13,413 nucleotides of DNA. Origin: Clostridium sp. CAG:245. GTDB taxonomy: Bacteria > Bacillota > Clostridia > TANB77 > CAG-508. The notes beneath the pieces are model-generated. The model saw only the letters and a list, made by a program, of their open reading frames with translations. It searched no databases and was not told the DNA's origin. The translations under genes and the position numbers were made by a program. The stretch is taken from the NCBI GenBank assembly GCA_000435175.1, contig FR880061.1, positions 31,932 to 45,344 on the forward strand. Reading direction: 5' to 3'. Each line of letters opens with the position of its first letter. Positions within the stretch are counted from its first letter, which is position 1. Shown piece after piece: positions 1 through 6,354 of the stretch.

Positions 1-537
1 TTTTATTAGAAACATTAGATTATAGCTATTGTATTCGTTCACATCTTGCTCTTTTATTATTTCATCACAACGGGCAATCCATAATGCAATCTTATTAAAA
101 TCATTTCCTGATTTTTTAAATAATACTTGTTCTTCCAATTTTGGTACTACTTCAAAATCTTTTATCTTTAAAAAATCTAATAAGTCTATACATATTTGTA
201 ATTCATCTGTCTCGTCCTTAAATTTTATCCATTCTCTTTTTTTTAGTTCATTAATATAATATTTTTTGATTATTTCTTCTTTAATATGTTGTAAGTCTCC
301 ATATTCTTTTAGAATATTTTCTTTGAGTATGCGTGAATTTTCTACACTTATAATGAAACTTGATTTTATTGCAGTCAATCTTTCTATGTTTGCAGCCATT
401 TCTAAAGTTATATTTGTTTTTCCATTTAATATTTCGTTCATATGTTTTTGTGTAATTCCCATTCTCATTGCAAATTCTGTTTGTGATATATTGCTATATT
501 CTAAGTAGTCTTTTAAATATTTTCCAAAATAAATCAT
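1..537 (-). CDS. HigA-like XRE-family antitoxin/regulator, 3' end outside window (partial)
   Basis: The reading frame opens at an ATG (537) and stays open for 179 codons to the window edge, so the C-terminus is missing. Residues about 14-55 form a helix-turn-helix of the XRE/Cro type (NISQTEFAMRMGITQKHMNE, then ILNGKTNIT). That is the usual HigA DNA-binding domain, with the typical 'two-gene plus toxin' neighbour upstream. The ribosome binding site GGTGAGG (543-549) lies 5 nt before the ATG and overlaps the toxin stop codon, so the two genes are translationally close. The protein is already longer than a classic HigA (about 100 aa). Its second half is charged and helical, with an ALWIARCDEI segment near residues 150-160. 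This resembles the C-terminal extensions of larger HTH antitoxins, some of which carry an ImmA/IrrE-like region, but that is inference. Expected role: neutralise the adjacent toxin and repress the shared promoter. Confidence 0.82.
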   Translation of the reverse strand, partial: MIYFGKYLKDYLEYSNISQTEFAMRMGITQKHMNEILNGKTNITLEMAANIERLTAIKSSFIISVENSRILKENILKEYGDLQHIKEEIIKKYYINELKKREWIKFKDETDELQICIDLLDFLKIKDFEVVPKLEEQVLFKKSGNDFNKIALWIARCDEIIKEQDVNEYNSYNLMFLIK

Positions 538-548
538 CTTAACCTCAC

Positions 549-875
549 CTACCCTTCACCATAATGTTTTTCATCAATCTCAATTAATTCTACTTCAATA
601 ATTTCTTCTAACTTATATGGATATTCCCCAATTGGTTTAATATGCATCCTTATTTTAGCATTTATTTTTGCAGTATATATTTCTTTTAAGTTGCCATCTT
701 TCTTCTCAATATTATATACTCTTGACAAAGGATTTATCATTAATTCTTTCATATTATTGCTTTGTATAATTAGCTCTTCTATTGCTTCAATCGTCTCTTC
801 TTCTTTTTTCTTGTGTTTATTTTTTATTTTCTTTTGTAAGTCTTTTATGTATGTCTTTGTTTTAACAATCTGCAA
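549..875 (-). CDS. HigB-like toxin of the RelE/ParE superfamily (type II toxin-antitoxin)
   Basis: A 108-residue basic protein. The N-terminal half is helical and lysine-rich. The C-terminal half has the compact beta-sheet pattern of HigB/RelE toxins: NPLSRVYNIEKKDGNLKEIY, a TAKINAKIRMHIKP strand, and a final VELIEIDEKHY. Known HigB toxins are ribosome-dependent mRNA interferases; that activity here is inferred from family and context. The start is TTG at 873-875, because AGGAGTG (884-890) lies 8 nt upstream and no ATG or GTG fits better. Only 11 nt separate it from the antitoxin gene downstream, so this is the toxin-first order usual for higBA. A promoter with a good -35/-10 pair lies just upstream. 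The gene is divergent from the NUDIX gene. Sequence divergence within this superfamily makes the exact subfamily uncertain. Confidence 0.8.
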   Translation of the reverse strand: MQIVKTKTYIKDLQKKIKNKHKKKEEETIEAIEELIIQSNNMKELMINPLSRVYNIEKKDGNLKEIYTAKINAKIRMHIKPIGEYPYKLEEIIEVELIEIDEKHYGEG

Positions 876-903
876 TAAAAGCTCACTCCTTTGTTTTTAA
901 CGT

Positions 904-932
904 ATTATAACATATTGGGTAATAATATGCAA
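904..932 (-). promoter_or_regulatory. Promoter of the toxin-antitoxin operon with internal inverted repeat
   Basis: Reading the minus strand, TTGCAT (927-932) and a consensus TATAAT (904-909) are separated by exactly 17 nt, a very good sigma-A promoter. It would start transcription about 20-25 nt before the toxin TTG start. The spacer carries an inverted repeat: CATATT at 911-916 and AATATG at 924-929, separated by 7 nt. That position, between the two promoter boxes, is where a HigA-type repressor usually binds. The operator role is inferred. Confidence 0.65.
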
Positions 933-951
933 TATTTTTTTATTGTTAATG

Positions 952-981
952 TAGACATTCTGCCAATTTATATGTTATACT
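952..981 (+). promoter_or_regulatory. Probable promoter of the NUDIX gene
   Basis: TAGACA (952-957) and TATACT (976-981) are spaced by 18 nt, and TG one base before the -10 box gives an extended -10. Each hexamer has one mismatch to the sigma-A consensus. The site lies 34 nt upstream of the NUDIX ATG. It is back to back with the toxin-antitoxin promoter, so the two divergent promoters share about 75 nt. Confidence 0.5.
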
Positions 982-1015
982 TTGTTTGTTATTGTTAAAT
1001 GAAAGAAGGAGCATT

Positions 1016-1477
1016 ATGAGAGCACCATATCAAACATTAACCATTCTATATAAAAAAGAAAATAAACAAATCAAATTCGCAATATTTTATAGAAATTCTC
1101 ATCCCATTTGGCAATTTGTGTCTGGTGGAGGTGAAGATACTGAAACACCAATCGAAACAGTGGTAAGGGAAATAAAGGAAGAAACGTCTCTAATTATTGA
1201 TAAAAACGAAATTAGCCAATTAGATTCAAGGACAACCATTCCTGTTTTAAATATAACCGGAAAATATACTTGGGGAGATAGTGTATTTGTTGTTCCAGAA
1301 TACACGTTTGCAGTAGAGTTAAAAAAATATGATATTAAACTCTCAAATGAACATAAAGAATACAAATGGGTAGAATATAATGAAGCAATGGAAAAACTAA
1401 GATATGATAGTAATAAAACGGCTTTATGGGAATTAAATCAAAGACTTATAAAAAATAAAAATGGAAAGAGGTTATAA
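1016..1477 (+). CDS. NUDIX hydrolase, NudB-like
   Basis: A 153-residue protein with a full Nudix box at residues 37-59 in the form G-x5-E-x7-REIKEET-S-L, so the metal-binding REIKEE glutamates are present. The usual Gly near the end of the box is Ser58. The flanking pattern (WQFVSGGGEDTETP before the box, EHKEYKWVEYNEAMEKL and a following N-x-x-A-L after it) resembles dihydroneopterin triphosphate pyrophosphatase (NudB) and related nucleoside-triphosphate NUDIX enzymes. The exact substrate cannot be told. The ATG at 1016 was chosen because AAGGAG (1006-1011) precedes it; spacing is short (4 nt). A longer in-frame TTG start at 986 has no ribosome binding site. The gene is a single transcription unit, divergent from the toxin-antitoxin operon and ending in a terminator that overlaps its last codons. 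Confidence 0.87.
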   Translation: MRAPYQTLTILYKKENKQIKFAIFYRNSHPIWQFVSGGGEDTETPIETVVREIKEETSLIIDKNEISQLDSRTTIPVLNITGKYTWGDSVFVVPEYTFAVELKKYDIKLSNEHKEYKWVEYNEAMEKLRYDSNKTALWELNQRLIKNKNGKRL

Positions 1478-1498
1478 AAATTTCTTTCCATTTTTATT
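1454..1498. terminator. Bidirectional terminator between the NUDIX and AI-2E genes
   Basis: A perfect 16-bp inverted repeat: arm AATAAAAATGGAAAGA (1454-1469) and its complement (1483-1498), with a 13-nt loop. Each arm ends in an A/T run that gives a U-rich tail in the corresponding direction. It starts inside the last codons of the NUDIX gene and ends 3 nt before the end of the convergent AI-2E gene, so it can serve both transcripts. Confidence 0.85.
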
Positions 1499-1501
1499 CA
1501 T

Positions 1502-2632
1502 TTATATTCCTTTGCTTTTTTCTCTTTCTTCTATGAAGTCTTCTATTACTAATTTAATTACTGTTGCTACTGGTACTGCTAAGAACATACCAATTACTCC
1601 GAAGTACGCTCCTCCAAGTGTTACCGCAAATATTACAAGTAATTGGCTAATTTCTAGTGAGTCTCCTACTATTTTAGGGTTTATTATGTTTGCATCTATT
1701 TGCTGTAGTATTACTACAACTACTGTCATTAATAAGGCTTTTCCAATTCCGCCTGTTAATACTGTAATTAGTATTGCAATTACAACTGCTACTATCGCTC
1801 CAAAGTATGGTATTAGGTTAAATAGTCCTATCATAAAGCCTAATAGTACTGCATATTTTACTTGTAGTATTGATAATGCAACCGATACTAATACTCCTAC
1901 TAATATTGCATCTAGTACCTGGCTTGTTAGGAATTTAAAAAATACACTGTTTGATTTCATGAAATATTTTTTTATTTTTTCATATGCATTTTTTGAAGCA
2001 ACTGCTTTTGTAAATTTAGATAAGAATCTTATTATTGCGTTTCTCTGTGCTAATATGTATACAGAAACTATTACTGCGATGAATGCATCTAGTATTGTTT
2101 CCATAGCACTTATGACGCTTTTAATATATTGCTGAATTCTTTCCATATTGAATAATGCTGTAAAATCAATATTTTTTATGTTATTTATTATTTCAGTGGC
2201 TTTTTCGCTTCTTAGTATGTTGTCTTCTGGAAGTTCATTTATTTTTTCTGTAACGCTGTTGTAATAGCCCGGTAGGTTTGTAAATAAGTCTGACAAACTT
2301 TGTACTACAATTGGAATTATTACGTTTAAAATTATTACAATTACTATAAGTGCAATTATGTATGTTGTTAATATACTTAATCCTCTTGCATGTTTGTTTA
2401 CGAAGCTTTTTTTCTTTGATTTTTTAAATAATGTTTCTATGCTTCTACATGGCATGTATAATATATATGCTATTAATAATCCTATACAAAATGGCATTAT
2501 TGCTCCAAGTATATTTCCTATTATTTGAGCCACTCCTGCTAAATTTCCTAATATGTTATAGGCTGCTATTATTGCTACTGCAAGTGAAAACCAGAATAAC
2601 CATAGCTTTATATCGTTCTTTTCTTTTTTCAT
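1502..2632 (-). CDS. AI-2E family transporter (PerM/YdiK-type membrane protein)
   Basis: A 376-residue integral membrane protein with about eight hydrophobic segments. There is a pair at the N-terminus (about residues 10-60), one near 85-110, one near 185, and a dense C-terminal cluster (about 240-365). The soluble stretch between residues 115 and 180 (SVTEKINELPEDN and following) is the extracytoplasmic or amphipathic region common to this family. The signatures GLFNLIPYFG, NPKIVGDSLEIS and FFGVIGMFLAVPV-like GVIGMFLAVPVATV are typical of the AI-2E/PerM family (Pfam AI-2E_transport). Some members export autoinducer-2 and others act as sodium/proton antiporters, so the substrate is unknown. 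The ATG at 2632 is preceded by AAAGGG and lies 25 nt after the exoA stop codon, so the two genes are probably one operon read from the promoter upstream of exoA. Confidence 0.88.
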   Translation of the reverse strand: MKKEKNDIKLWLFWFSLAVAIIAAYNILGNLAGVAQIIGNILGAIMPFCIGLLIAYILYMPCRSIETLFKKSKKKSFVNKHARGLSILTTYIIALIVIVIILNVIIPIVVQSLSDLFTNLPGYYNSVTEKINELPEDNILRSEKATEIINNIKNIDFTALFNMERIQQYIKSVISAMETILDAFIAVIVSVYILAQRNAIIRFLSKFTKAVASKNAYEKIKKYFMKSNSVFFKFLTSQVLDAILVGVLVSVALSILQVKYAVLLGFMIGLFNLIPYFGAIVAVVIAILITVLTGGIGKALLMTVVVVILQQIDANIINPKIVGDSLEISQLLVIFAVTLGGAYFGVIGMFLAVPVATVIKLVIEDFIEEREKSKGI

Positions 2633-2657
2633 ATTGATGTACCCTTTCTTAACTTTA

Positions 2658-3413
2658 TTATAGTTCTATATCTAGCTCAACCGGACAATGGTCGCTTCCA
2701 AATACTTCTGTATGTATTTTGCTGTCTTGTATTTTTTCTTTTATTGAAGCTGATGTGATAAAATAGTCTATTCTCCAGCCTGCATTATTTTCTCTGGCAT
2801 GGAACATGTATGACCACCATGAATAAACTCCTGCTTTGTCTGGATACAAATATCTAAATGAATCCACAAAACCTGCATTTAAAAGATTTGTCATCTGCCC
2901 TCTTTCTTCATCTGTAAATCCCGCATTATGTCTATTGGACGTTGGATTTTTTAAATCTATTTCGTTATGTGCAACATTCAAATCTCCACATAAAATTACT
3001 GGTTTTTTTGTGTTTAATTCTTTTAAATATTCTCTAAAATCATTTTCCCATTTCATTCTATATTCTAATCTTGTGAGCTCTCTTTGTGAATTTGGAGTAT
3101 AACAATTTACAAGATAAAATTTTTCAAATTCTAATGTTATCACACGTCCTTCTTGGTCATGTTCTTCTATATTAATTCCGTAAGTTACTTTTTTAGGCTT
3201 TATTTTAGAGAATACTGCTGTACCAGAATAACCTTTTTTCACAGCGCTATTCCAATATGCGAAATATCCATCTGGCTTATAATCAATTTGACCTTCTTGT
3301 AATTTTGTTTCTTGAATACAAAATATATCCGCATCTATGCTTTCAAAAAAGTCGTTAAACCCTTTATTCATAACTGCTCTTAATCCATTTACGTTCCAAG
3401 ATATTAACTTCAT
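2658..3413 (-). CDS. exoA: Exodeoxyribonuclease III (AP endonuclease, ExoA/XthA family)
   Basis: A 251-residue cytoplasmic DNA-repair enzyme of the usual family length. It cleaves at abasic sites and removes nucleotides from 3' ends in base-excision repair. The conserved catalytic set of the endonuclease/exonuclease/phosphatase fold is complete: SWNVNGLRA with Asn7, IQETK with Glu35, CYTPNS with Tyr105, GDLNVAHN with Asp144 and Asn146, the substrate-binding YSWWSYMFHARENNAGWRIDYF block (197-218), and GSDHCPV with Asp241 and His242. The ATG at 3413 has a strong GAGGAGG site 7 nt upstream. It heads an operon with the AI-2E gene. The preceding leader contains one of the three long palindromes of this window, and the likely promoter lies just upstream of that palindrome. 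Confidence 0.96.
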   Translation of the reverse strand: MKLISWNVNGLRAVMNKGFNDFFESIDADIFCIQETKLQEGQIDYKPDGYFAYWNSAVKKGYSGTAVFSKIKPKKVTYGINIEEHDQEGRVITLEFEKFYLVNCYTPNSQRELTRLEYRMKWENDFREYLKELNTKKPVILCGDLNVAHNEIDLKNPTSNRHNAGFTDEERGQMTNLLNAGFVDSFRYLYPDKAGVYSWWSYMFHARENNAGWRIDYFITSASIKEKIQDSKIHTEVFGSDHCPVELDIEL

Positions 3414-3436
3414 GTTCTATCCTCCTCAAAACTCAA

Positions 3437-3561
3437 AGTTGGAAAAAAATTAAATTTTGACGAAGAAAACGAAATCTAAAAGGCAAGGACGTATACTTTG
3501 TATATGTAACCACGTTTTAGACAAGATTTAACGTAGACAAAATTCTAATTATTTTTCAACT
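3437..3561. repeat. Long imperfect palindrome, copy A (exoA leader)
   Basis: A 125-nt intergenic element. Its ends pair as AGTTGGAAAAAAATTAAATT on the left (3437-3456) against the reverse complement of the right end (AGTTGAAAAATAATTAGAAT read on the minus strand). Further pairing (TCTAAAA against TTTTAGA) continues toward a centre near 3500. Both the ends and the central AAAAGGCAAGGAC resemble copies B and C. The base of the hairpin is 23 nt before the exoA ATG, leaving the ribosome binding site outside it. Confidence 0.7.
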
Positions 3562-3567
3562 AGCTAC

Positions 3568-3596
3568 ATTTTACTATATGTAAGTTCAAATAGCAA
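3568..3596 (-). promoter_or_regulatory. Probable promoter of the exoA-AI-2E operon
   Basis: On the minus strand TTGCTA (3591-3596) and TAAAAT (3568-3573) are spaced by 17 nt. The expected start point, about 7 nt past the -10 box, falls at about 3561. That is the outer edge of palindrome copy A, so the mRNA would begin with that hairpin. Confidence 0.5.
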
Positions 3597-3608
3597 GCCG
3601 AATACAAT

Positions 3609-3648
3609 AATTGCGCTTAAAATAAGTTTTCTTATCCTAAGCGCAATT
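3609..3648 (-). terminator. Terminator of the SleB-like gene
   Basis: A strong hairpin starting 2 nt after the stop codon of the SleB-like gene. An 11-bp GC-containing stem (AATTGCGCTTA, 3609-3619, with its complement at 3638-3648) is extended by an inner ATAAG/CTTAT pair around a small loop. The U-tract on the minus strand is short (ATTGTATT), so termination may be partial. Confidence 0.65.
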
Positions 3649-3650
3649 GA

Positions 3651-4658
3651 TTATTTTGCATTGAAATATACGTTTCCGCCAATGTACTCACCTGAAGCAT
3701 ATCCTGCTGATCTAAATGATAAGTAATTGTGGTTTCTTTTTCCTTTTAATGCGTCTGTAACTGCTTGTGCAACTACAGATGAATAGTTACCGTTTAATCT
3801 CCTTTTCCAATAACTATCTATTGAATAACAGAACTGTCCCGGAGCCTTGTATTGGCTTAATGGATCTGAACCATTTTTTGCCCATCTTGAGCTCTCTGCT
3901 CTGTTACATGCTGTTGTTATAACAGCTAAAGCACCCTGGTAGCTTGAGCTACATTCTTGTGCTGTTATGGCACATAATAAGTCGAATTCCTCACTTGAAT
4001 ATGTCCATACACCATTACTATAAGAAACTGATGAGCTTCTTGTGCTTCTGTTTGTTATAGTTTTTCTAATTTCTATAATTTTGTCAACTGGTTCTTCTAT
4101 TATGTTAGAAGAAATTTCTGTTCTTTCAATTTCAACATCATTTTGATATTTTACTTTGTAAGTTACTTCTTTTAATCCGTCTTTACCTTTTTGTACAACG
4201 GTTTCTCTTTTATTTGAGTCATTGTTTGAAACATCTTTTGTAATTGTTTCGTATGGAATTGTTACTTGTACTGTTTCTAATTTTTCTACGATTGAATCGT
4301 AAGTTTTTAATAAAGTTTCTACTGTAACATTCTCTGATGTTTCTGCATTTTCAGCAACTTCAACTGTTTGTTGTTCATCTTTAGATATTTTTATTGTTTT
4401 ATTGTCTGATAATTCGCTATCTTCATTTGGTATAACGCTTTCCTCTGGTAATAATATTATGTGGTTTTCATCTAATATTTCTGATACCTTTGTTTTAGAT
4501 GTTGTTACATTCATTATATAACCATTTGAAAGAATTATTTTAACGTTGTAAAGTTTAGCATTTGACGCCATAACTCCAACGCCCATTACGAATAGTAGTA
4601 TTAAGCAAATACCAATTATTTTTCGTATTGGATTTTCTGCTTTTTTTGCTTTCTTCAT
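3651..4658 (-). CDS. DUF348-G5-SleB (Hydrolase_2) cell-wall hydrolase, membrane-anchored
   Basis: A 335-residue exported protein. Residues 12-30 are a hydrophobic signal anchor after a lysine-rich start. Residues about 38-92 (VKIILSNGYIMNVTTSKTKV and following) match the DUF348 ubiquitin-like module of YabE/RpfB proteins. Residues about 125-200 (IPYETITKD, then VVQKGKDGLKEVTYKV) are a G5 domain. Residues about 222-335 form a SleB/Hydrolase_2 domain, with the probable catalytic Glu235 in ITAQECSSS, then ACNRAES, the GQF motif and NYLSFRS...GGNVYF. SleB enzymes are peptidoglycan lytic transglycosylases, best known in spore cortex germination; vegetative wall turnover is equally possible here. 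The ATG at 4658 has AAAGGAGGA upstream and a consensus promoter. Many YabE relatives end in a 3D domain instead of SleB. Confidence 0.86.
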   Translation of the reverse strand: MKKAKKAENPIRKIIGICLILLFVMGVGVMASNAKLYNVKIILSNGYIMNVTTSKTKVSEILDENHIILLPEESVIPNEDSELSDNKTIKISKDEQQTVEVAENAETSENVTVETLLKTYDSIVEKLETVQVTIPYETITKDVSNNDSNKRETVVQKGKDGLKEVTYKVKYQNDVEIERTEISSNIIEEPVDKIIEIRKTITNRSTRSSSVSYSNGVWTYSSEEFDLLCAITAQECSSSYQGALAVITTACNRAESSRWAKNGSDPLSQYKAPGQFCYSIDSYWKRRLNGNYSSVVAQAVTDALKGKRNHNYLSFRSAGYASGEYIGGNVYFNAK

Positions 4659-4693
4659 ATATTTTTAGTTCCTCCTTTTGAAACAACGTCTTT

Positions 4694-4722
4694 ATTATAC
4701 CATTTTTTTCTTAACATGTCAA
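4694..4722 (-). promoter_or_regulatory. Consensus sigma-A promoter of the SleB-like gene
   Basis: On the minus strand TTGACA (4717-4722) and TATAAT (4694-4699) are both perfect, with a 17-nt spacer and TG one base before the -10 box (extended -10). It is among the best promoters in the window and leaves a leader of only about 30 nt before the ATG. This argues for vegetative expression rather than a forespore sigma factor. Confidence 0.8.
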
Positions 4723-4846
4723 ATTTGGCGCTATCCGTGCTATTCTTACAGGCTCAACCATTGGAAATTTTGTCCAATTTTACCAGATTGTCCTATTATA
4801 TAATATGACTGACTTTGAAAAAATATTACTACTTTTTTGATATTTT
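4715..4846. other. Less AT-rich intergenic island between the SleB-like gene and lemA
   Basis: The stretch from about 4722 to 4795 is clearly richer in G and C than neighbouring intergenic DNA. It holds an inverted repeat ATTGGA/TCCAAT (4760-4765 and 4773-4778). On the plus strand an open frame without a start codon begins after a stop at 4712-4714 and reads HVKFGAIRAILTGSTIGNF onward to a TGA at about 4838-4840. The codons (CGT, GGC, GTC, TAC) are unlike the A/T-ending codons of this window. It may be a gene remnant, a small RNA or chance; I do not recognise it. Part of it overlaps the SleB-like gene's promoter and precedes that of lemA. Confidence 0.3.
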
Positions 4847-4850
4847 TTTG

Positions 4851-4884
4851 TTGTAAACATATTTTATATATGATATAGTATAAT
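4851..4884 (+). promoter_or_regulatory. Promoter of lemA
   Basis: TTGTAA (4851-4856) is followed after 17 nt by TATAGT (4874-4879), which overlaps a perfect TATAAT (4879-4884, spacing 22). The 17-nt pair is the more likely one. The AGGAGGT ribosome binding site (4897-4903) follows, 7 nt before the lemA ATG. Confidence 0.55.
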
Positions 4885-4910
4885 CAAATTTATTATAGGA
4901 GGTAATCACT

Positions 4911-5468
4911 ATGGTAGCACTAATTATAATTGTTGTTTTGGTTGCTATTGTTATTGCATTAATTGTTATGCGCAACAATTTAGTGGTAGCAAGACAAAGA
5001 GTTAAAAATGCTTGGAGCCAGATTGATGTACAACTTCAAAGAAGATTTGATTTAATCCCAAATCTTGTTGAAACAGTAAAAGGCTACATGGCACACGAAT
5101 CTGATGTTTTAGAAAAAGTTACAAGCTTACGTTCTTCATGGACAAATGCTAAAACAGTTGAAGATAAAGCAAGTATTGATAGTTCTCTTTCAAGTACATT
5201 AAAAACAATTATGGCTCTTTCTGAAAATTATCCAGATTTGAAAGCCAATACAAATTTCATGAATTTGCAAGATGAATTATCTAAAACAGAAGATAAACTT
5301 TCTTATTCAAGACAATTTTACAATGATACTGTTACAAAATATAACACACAATTAGAAGTTTTCCCTTCAAATATTGCTGCTGGCTTATTTGGATTTAAAC
5401 CTGAAGCTTTATTCGAAGTAGACAATGCAGAAGCTCGTAAAAATGTAAAAGTAGATTTTGGAAAATAA
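4911..5468 (+). CDS. lemA: LemA family protein
   Basis: A 185-residue protein of the usual LemA length. Residues 2-20 are a single N-terminal membrane segment, with only one residue before it, so the rest probably faces outward (N-in). The family signature is clear: RNNLVVARQRVKNAWSQIDV, then QLQRRFDLIPNLVETVKGYM (residues 42-61), a long helical core with YPDLKANTNFMNLQDEL (112-128) and SRQFYNDTVTKYN (138-150), and a terminal FPSNIAAGLFGFKP. LemA proteins are four-helix-bundle membrane proteins whose cellular function is not settled. The ATG has an excellent AGGAGGT site. The gene stands alone: it is divergent from the SleB-like gene, followed at once by a terminator, and lacks the TPM/YgcG-domain or M48 peptidase (HtpX) partner that often accompanies lemA. 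Confidence 0.95.
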   Translation: MVALIIIVVLVAIVIALIVMRNNLVVARQRVKNAWSQIDVQLQRRFDLIPNLVETVKGYMAHESDVLEKVTSLRSSWTNAKTVEDKASIDSSLSSTLKTIMALSENYPDLKANTNFMNLQDELSKTEDKLSYSRQFYNDTVTKYNTQLEVFPSNIAAGLFGFKPEALFEVDNAEARKNVKVDFGK

Positions 5469-5477
5469 TACTAATAT

Positions 5478-5518
5478 AAAAACACCTTATTGAATTTATT
5501 TATCAATAAGGTATTTTT
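5478..5518. terminator. Bidirectional terminator between lemA and tatD
   Basis: A 10-bp perfect stem, ACCTTATTGA (5484-5493) with TCAATAAGGT (5503-5512), and a 9-nt loop. It is flanked by an A run on the left and a T run on the right, which continue the pairing after one mismatch. It lies 15 nt after the lemA stop and 6 nt before the end of the convergent tatD gene, so it serves both. Confidence 0.85.
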
Positions 5519-5524
5519 ATTGTA

Positions 5525-6328
5525 TTAGTCTTCAATACTATATAATGTTTGTGCATTTCTATACGTTGCTTCTGCAACTTCTTCTAATGTAAGTCCTTTT
5601 AATTCTGCAATTTTTTGTGCTGTATATTTTACATTTCTAGAATCATTTCTAGTGCCTCTTACTGGCTCTGGTGCTAAATATGGGCTATCTGTTTCTATTA
5701 ACATTCTGTCAATCGGTATCATGTCTATTATTTCTGGTGCATTTTTTGAATTTTTAAATGTTACAGGTCCGGCTATTGATATATAAAAACCCAGTTTTAA
5801 GGCTTCTTTTACTAGTTCTCTATTAAATGGGCAACAATGGAATACACCTTTTTTATTTACTGGATTTTGTTTTAGTATTTCTAGGGTATCCATTACAGCT
5901 TCTCTAGTATGAATTGCTATTGGCAAATTCATCTCATTTGCAAGTTTTATTTGTTCTATGAATGCATACTTTTGAATTTCTTTATTTCCTTTATTCCAGT
6001 AATAATCTAGACCAATTTCACCAATTCCAACTAGCTTGTCTTTTTCTTTCTTTCCTCTCTTATACTCTATTATTAGTTTTTTTAACTCATCTATATCTTT
6101 TTGCGTTTCTTCGATACTTTCTTTAACATCATTTGGAGAAATTCCAGATGTTGTATAAATATAATCGTATTTTTCAGCAAGTTCTATCCCCTTTTTAGAA
6201 GATTCTAGACTATACCCTGCACTAATAAATTTTGTAATGTCTGCACTATAAATTTTTTCGATTATTTCTTCTCTATCTTCATTAAATTTCTCATCATTAT
6301 AATGAGCATGTGAATCAAAAAACTCCAC
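5525..6328 (-). CDS. TatD family metal-dependent hydrolase (DNase)
   Basis: A 267-residue TIM-barrel hydrolase of normal family length. The metal and active-site residues of TatD/YcfH proteins are present: HAH (His7 and His9), GEIGLDYY with Glu104, IHTREA with His140, VFHCCPFN with His164 and IETDSPYLAPEP with Asp214. The family has 3'-5' exonuclease or DNase activity; the physiological role here is unknown. The GTG start at 6328 is preferred because it gives the family-typical N-terminus MEFFDSHAHYND and has GGAAGGAAG upstream. The frame is open to another GTG at 6346, which lies inside that ribosome binding site. One oddity is GISPND at residues 62-67, where most relatives have GIHPH(D/E). 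It lies downstream of acpS, separated by palindrome copy B. Confidence 0.92.
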   Translation of the reverse strand: MEFFDSHAHYNDEKFNEDREEIIEKIYSADITKFISAGYSLESSKKGIELAEKYDYIYTTSGISPNDVKESIEETQKDIDELKKLIIEYKRGKKEKDKLVGIGEIGLDYYWNKGNKEIQKYAFIEQIKLANEMNLPIAIHTREAVMDTLEILKQNPVNKKGVFHCCPFNRELVKEALKLGFYISIAGPVTFKNSKNAPEIIDMIPIDRMLIETDSPYLAPEPVRGTRNDSRNVKYTAQKIAELKGLTLEEVAEATYRNAQTLYSIED

Positions 6329-6354
6329 TTTTAATCTTCCTTCCACTCAAAACT

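Noticed and set aside
29..508. Two short plus-strand open frames opposite the antitoxin gene
   Set aside because: The minus-strand frame is continuous over 179 codons with an HTH domain and a good ribosome binding site; the plus-strand frames are shadows.
1461..2135. 224-aa plus-strand open frame opposite the AI-2E gene
   Set aside because: Composition is that of an antisense shadow (Thr/Ile/Ser-rich from the complement of a membrane protein). It has no ribosome binding site, and the minus-strand gene has clear family motifs.
3437..3561. A T-box or other known riboswitch in the exoA leader
   Set aside because: No T-box sequence, anticodon-loop layout or conserved aptamer motif was seen. The same sequence occurs before unrelated genes.
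4659..4850. A c-di-AMP (ydaO-type) riboswitch upstream of the wall hydrolase
   Set aside because: Such riboswitches often precede wall hydrolases, but the predicted leader is only about 30 nt long. The less AT-rich island lies upstream of the promoter and shows none of the conserved motifs.
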